Shown here: piece after piece, positions 52,133 to 53,153 of the stretch
How the letters are laid out: every line of letters starts with the position of its first letter
Numbering within the stretch: the first letter of the stretch is position 1
Assembly (NCBI GenBank): GCA_017467185.1
Contig: JAFTSS010000086.1
Coordinates: 1 to 53,153, forward strand
Reading direction: 5' to 3'
Length of the DNA: 53,153 nucleotides
DNA from: Paludibacteraceae bacterium
GTDB taxonomy: Bacteria > Bacteroidota > Bacteroidia > Bacteroidales > Paludibacteraceae
Translations under genes and position numbers: made by a program
The notes under the pieces: model-generated
Database searches by the model: none
What the model was told of the DNA's origin: nothing
The model's input: the letters and a program-made list of their open reading frames with translations, nothing else

Positions 52133-52201
52133 AAGTTGAAAGTTAAAAGTTGAAATGTAAAAGTAAAAAAAATATCATTATGCATTGTGTATTGTGCATT
52201 T
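52133..52201 (+). repeat. Heptamer array (AAGTTGA then TGCATTG)
   Basis: AAGTTGA, AAGTTAA, AAGTTGA, AATGTAA, AAGTAAA; after 13 bp TGCATTG, TGTATTG, TGCATTT. A TTG within the TGCATTG unit sits at the -33 position of the next promoter. Confidence 0.75.
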
Positions 52202-52214
52202 TTTACTATCTTTG
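52184..52214 (+). promoter_or_regulatory. Promoter of the methyltransferase gene, -33 supplied by a heptamer
   Basis: ATTG (52184-52187), 19 nt, TATCTTTG (52207-52214). Confidence 0.6.
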
Positions 52215-52220
52215 CATCCG

Positions 52221-52248
52221 CTATACATATACTCTATACTCTAAACTC
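52221..52248 (+). repeat. Heptamer array, 4 units (TATACTC)
   Basis: CTATACA, TATACTC twice, TAAACTC. It ends 2 bp before the start codon and contains the in-frame TAA that bounds the gene. Confidence 0.75.
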
Positions 52249-52250
52249 TC

Positions 52251-53030
52251 TTGTCCTTACTATTCGACATAAAAGTACGCCTACAATATGTTCTTCGCGC
52301 ACACTATCGCAAAGGACATTGGGTGCATTCGCCTTTTACATTCCATACACTCAACTACGTAATATTCGAACAGACACCATATTATAATTTTCTTACCATA
52401 GAAAACTTGCGACAACAACTACAACATAACAACACCCCCCTCAAGCTACAACCTCTTGGCACATCCAAAACCAAAACAACCACAGTAGCCAGAGAACTAA
52501 AAAATAGCGCAAAATCACCACGATTAGCCCAACTACTCCAACGCCTTTGCGCATCAAACCAATCACATTATATAATAGAGCTCGGCACAAACCTTGGATT
52601 ATCAACCGCCTATTTAGCATCAAACAACAGACAATCACAAGTATATACACTCGAAGGACAACCCGAACTCTGCCAAATGGCCAGACAAAACTTCAAACAA
52701 CTACACCTCAACAACATACAAATAATAGAAGGCAACATCAACAATACCCTACCACGTCTAATCCAACAAATTCCACAAATCGACCTCCTATTCATCGATG
52801 CCAACCACCAATACCAAGCCACACTCGACTACTACAACCTCGCTAAATCAAAAGTCCACAAAAACACTATAATCATCTTCGACGACATCCATTGGTCCGA
52901 AGGCATGCAACAAGCTTGGAACGAAATCCGACAAGACCCCGATATCCGCCTATCTATCGACATATTCCATATGGGCATCGTCTGGTTCAACACCGACATT
53001 CCAAAACAACACTACATCGTTGCCTTCTAA
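52251..53030 (+). CDS. Class I SAM-dependent methyltransferase (Methyltransf_24 type)
   Basis: A 259-residue methyltransferase. The family start HWVHSPFTFHTLNYVI is followed by the SAM site YIIELGTNLGLSTAYLAS, acidic loop VYTLEGQPELCQMARQN, and LLFIDANHQYQATLDYYN with IIIFDDIHWSEGM (catalytic/metal region of the O-methyltransferase fold). Substrate unknown; members are often near tRNA or cell-wall genes without clear roles. The start is TTG at 52251: an in-frame TAA lies two codons upstream and no in-frame ATG occurs before conserved sequence. The heptamer array runs right up to it and may have replaced an original ATG. Confidence 0.82.
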   Translation: MSLLFDIKVRLQYVLRAHYRKGHWVHSPFTFHTLNYVIFEQTPYYNFLTIENLRQQLQHNNTPLKLQPLGTSKTKTTTVARELKNSAKSPRLAQLLQRLCASNQSHYIIELGTNLGLSTAYLASNNRQSQVYTLEGQPELCQMARQNFKQLHLNNIQIIEGNINNTLPRLIQQIPQIDLLFIDANHQYQATLDYYNLAKSKVHKNTIIIFDDIHWSEGMQQAWNEIRQDPDIRLSIDIFHMGIVWFNTDIPKQHYIVAF

Positions 53031-53153
53031 CCCCACACTAAACACTATACACTAATCACCATACACTATACACCATACACTATACACCAATCACTAGACA
53101 CTAATCACTATACACCAATCACTATACACTAATCACTATACACTAATCACTAT
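53031..53153 (+). repeat. Heptamer array, 17+ units (CTATACA/CTAATCA), running off the window
   Basis: It starts at the base after the methyltransferase stop and keeps perfect 7-bp phase to the end. Words alternate CTATACA with CTAATCA or CCAATCA, giving a 14-bp higher-order period. Confidence 0.92.

Noticed and set aside
1-53153. tRNA, rRNA, prophage, IS transposase or defence genes
   Set aside because: None recognised in coding or spacer sequence; the palindromic elements are non-coding.

Overview
This is an AT-rich Bacteroidales chromosome segment. Three things point there: the complete Bat (aerotolerance) operon, the rpmB-rpmG-DUF4295-ftsY-rimO-HU cluster, and a type IX secretion gene (porZ) with a dipeptidyl peptidase IV. 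Promoters fit the Bacteroidetes sigma consensus (TTTG or TTG, 19-20 nt, TAnnTTTG) and starts lack Shine-Dalgarno sites. Lifestyle cannot be read directly; T9SS, BspA-type LRR protein, DPP-IV and amylomaltase fit a host-associated anaerobe.

Layout. 1-3564 (minus): a large adhesin cut by the window edge, a CAP/SCP secreted protein, and upstream of them a likely structured RNA with its own promoter and terminator. 3785-6404: metallophosphoesterase, small HTH protein, PAP2 phosphatase. 6499-15360 (minus): moxR, DUF58, a DUF4381-like protein, batA, batB, batC, batD, batE. 15496-20203 (minus): LysM-HU protein, HU, rimO, ftsY, DUF4295, L33, L28. 20487-24537 (minus): two Wza-like export lipoproteins and a Wzc-type tyrosine kinase. 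24716-31500 (minus): GH77 amylomaltase, metal/cobalamin-type binding lipoprotein, PCMD-like protein, epimerase with a zinc-ribbon-like tail. 31633-39856 (plus): bspA-like, rdgB, porZ, phosphoethanolamine transferase, packed as one operon. 39946-45189 (plus): DPP-IV, FucP-type sugar transporter, ROK kinase, DUF695. 45261-47066 (minus): dnaX. 47213-51315 (plus): MsbA-like ABC exporter, YqhD-like dehydrogenase, thioredoxin, CcdA-like protein. 51476-53030: efp (minus) and a methyltransferase (plus).

The most striking content is not a gene. Between genes, and leaking into coding sequence, lie more than twenty degenerate tandem arrays whose words differ from array to array but whose period is almost always exactly 7 bp. 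They show a strand rule: purine-rich words on the coding strand just after stop codons, pyrimidine-rich words just before start codons. They carry several inserted palindromic elements. They supply signal-peptide cores (repeating heptapeptide CIVHCAL), protein tails, and a 28-residue linker in DnaX. In batD the heptamer copy number leaves the signal-peptide ATG out of frame with the gene, which looks like a phase-variable OFF state or an assembly error. I know of heptanucleotide STRR repeats in filamentous cyanobacteria, but not of a described equivalent with this polarity in Bacteroidales.

No rRNA, tRNA, IS transposase, prophage or CRISPR array was seen.
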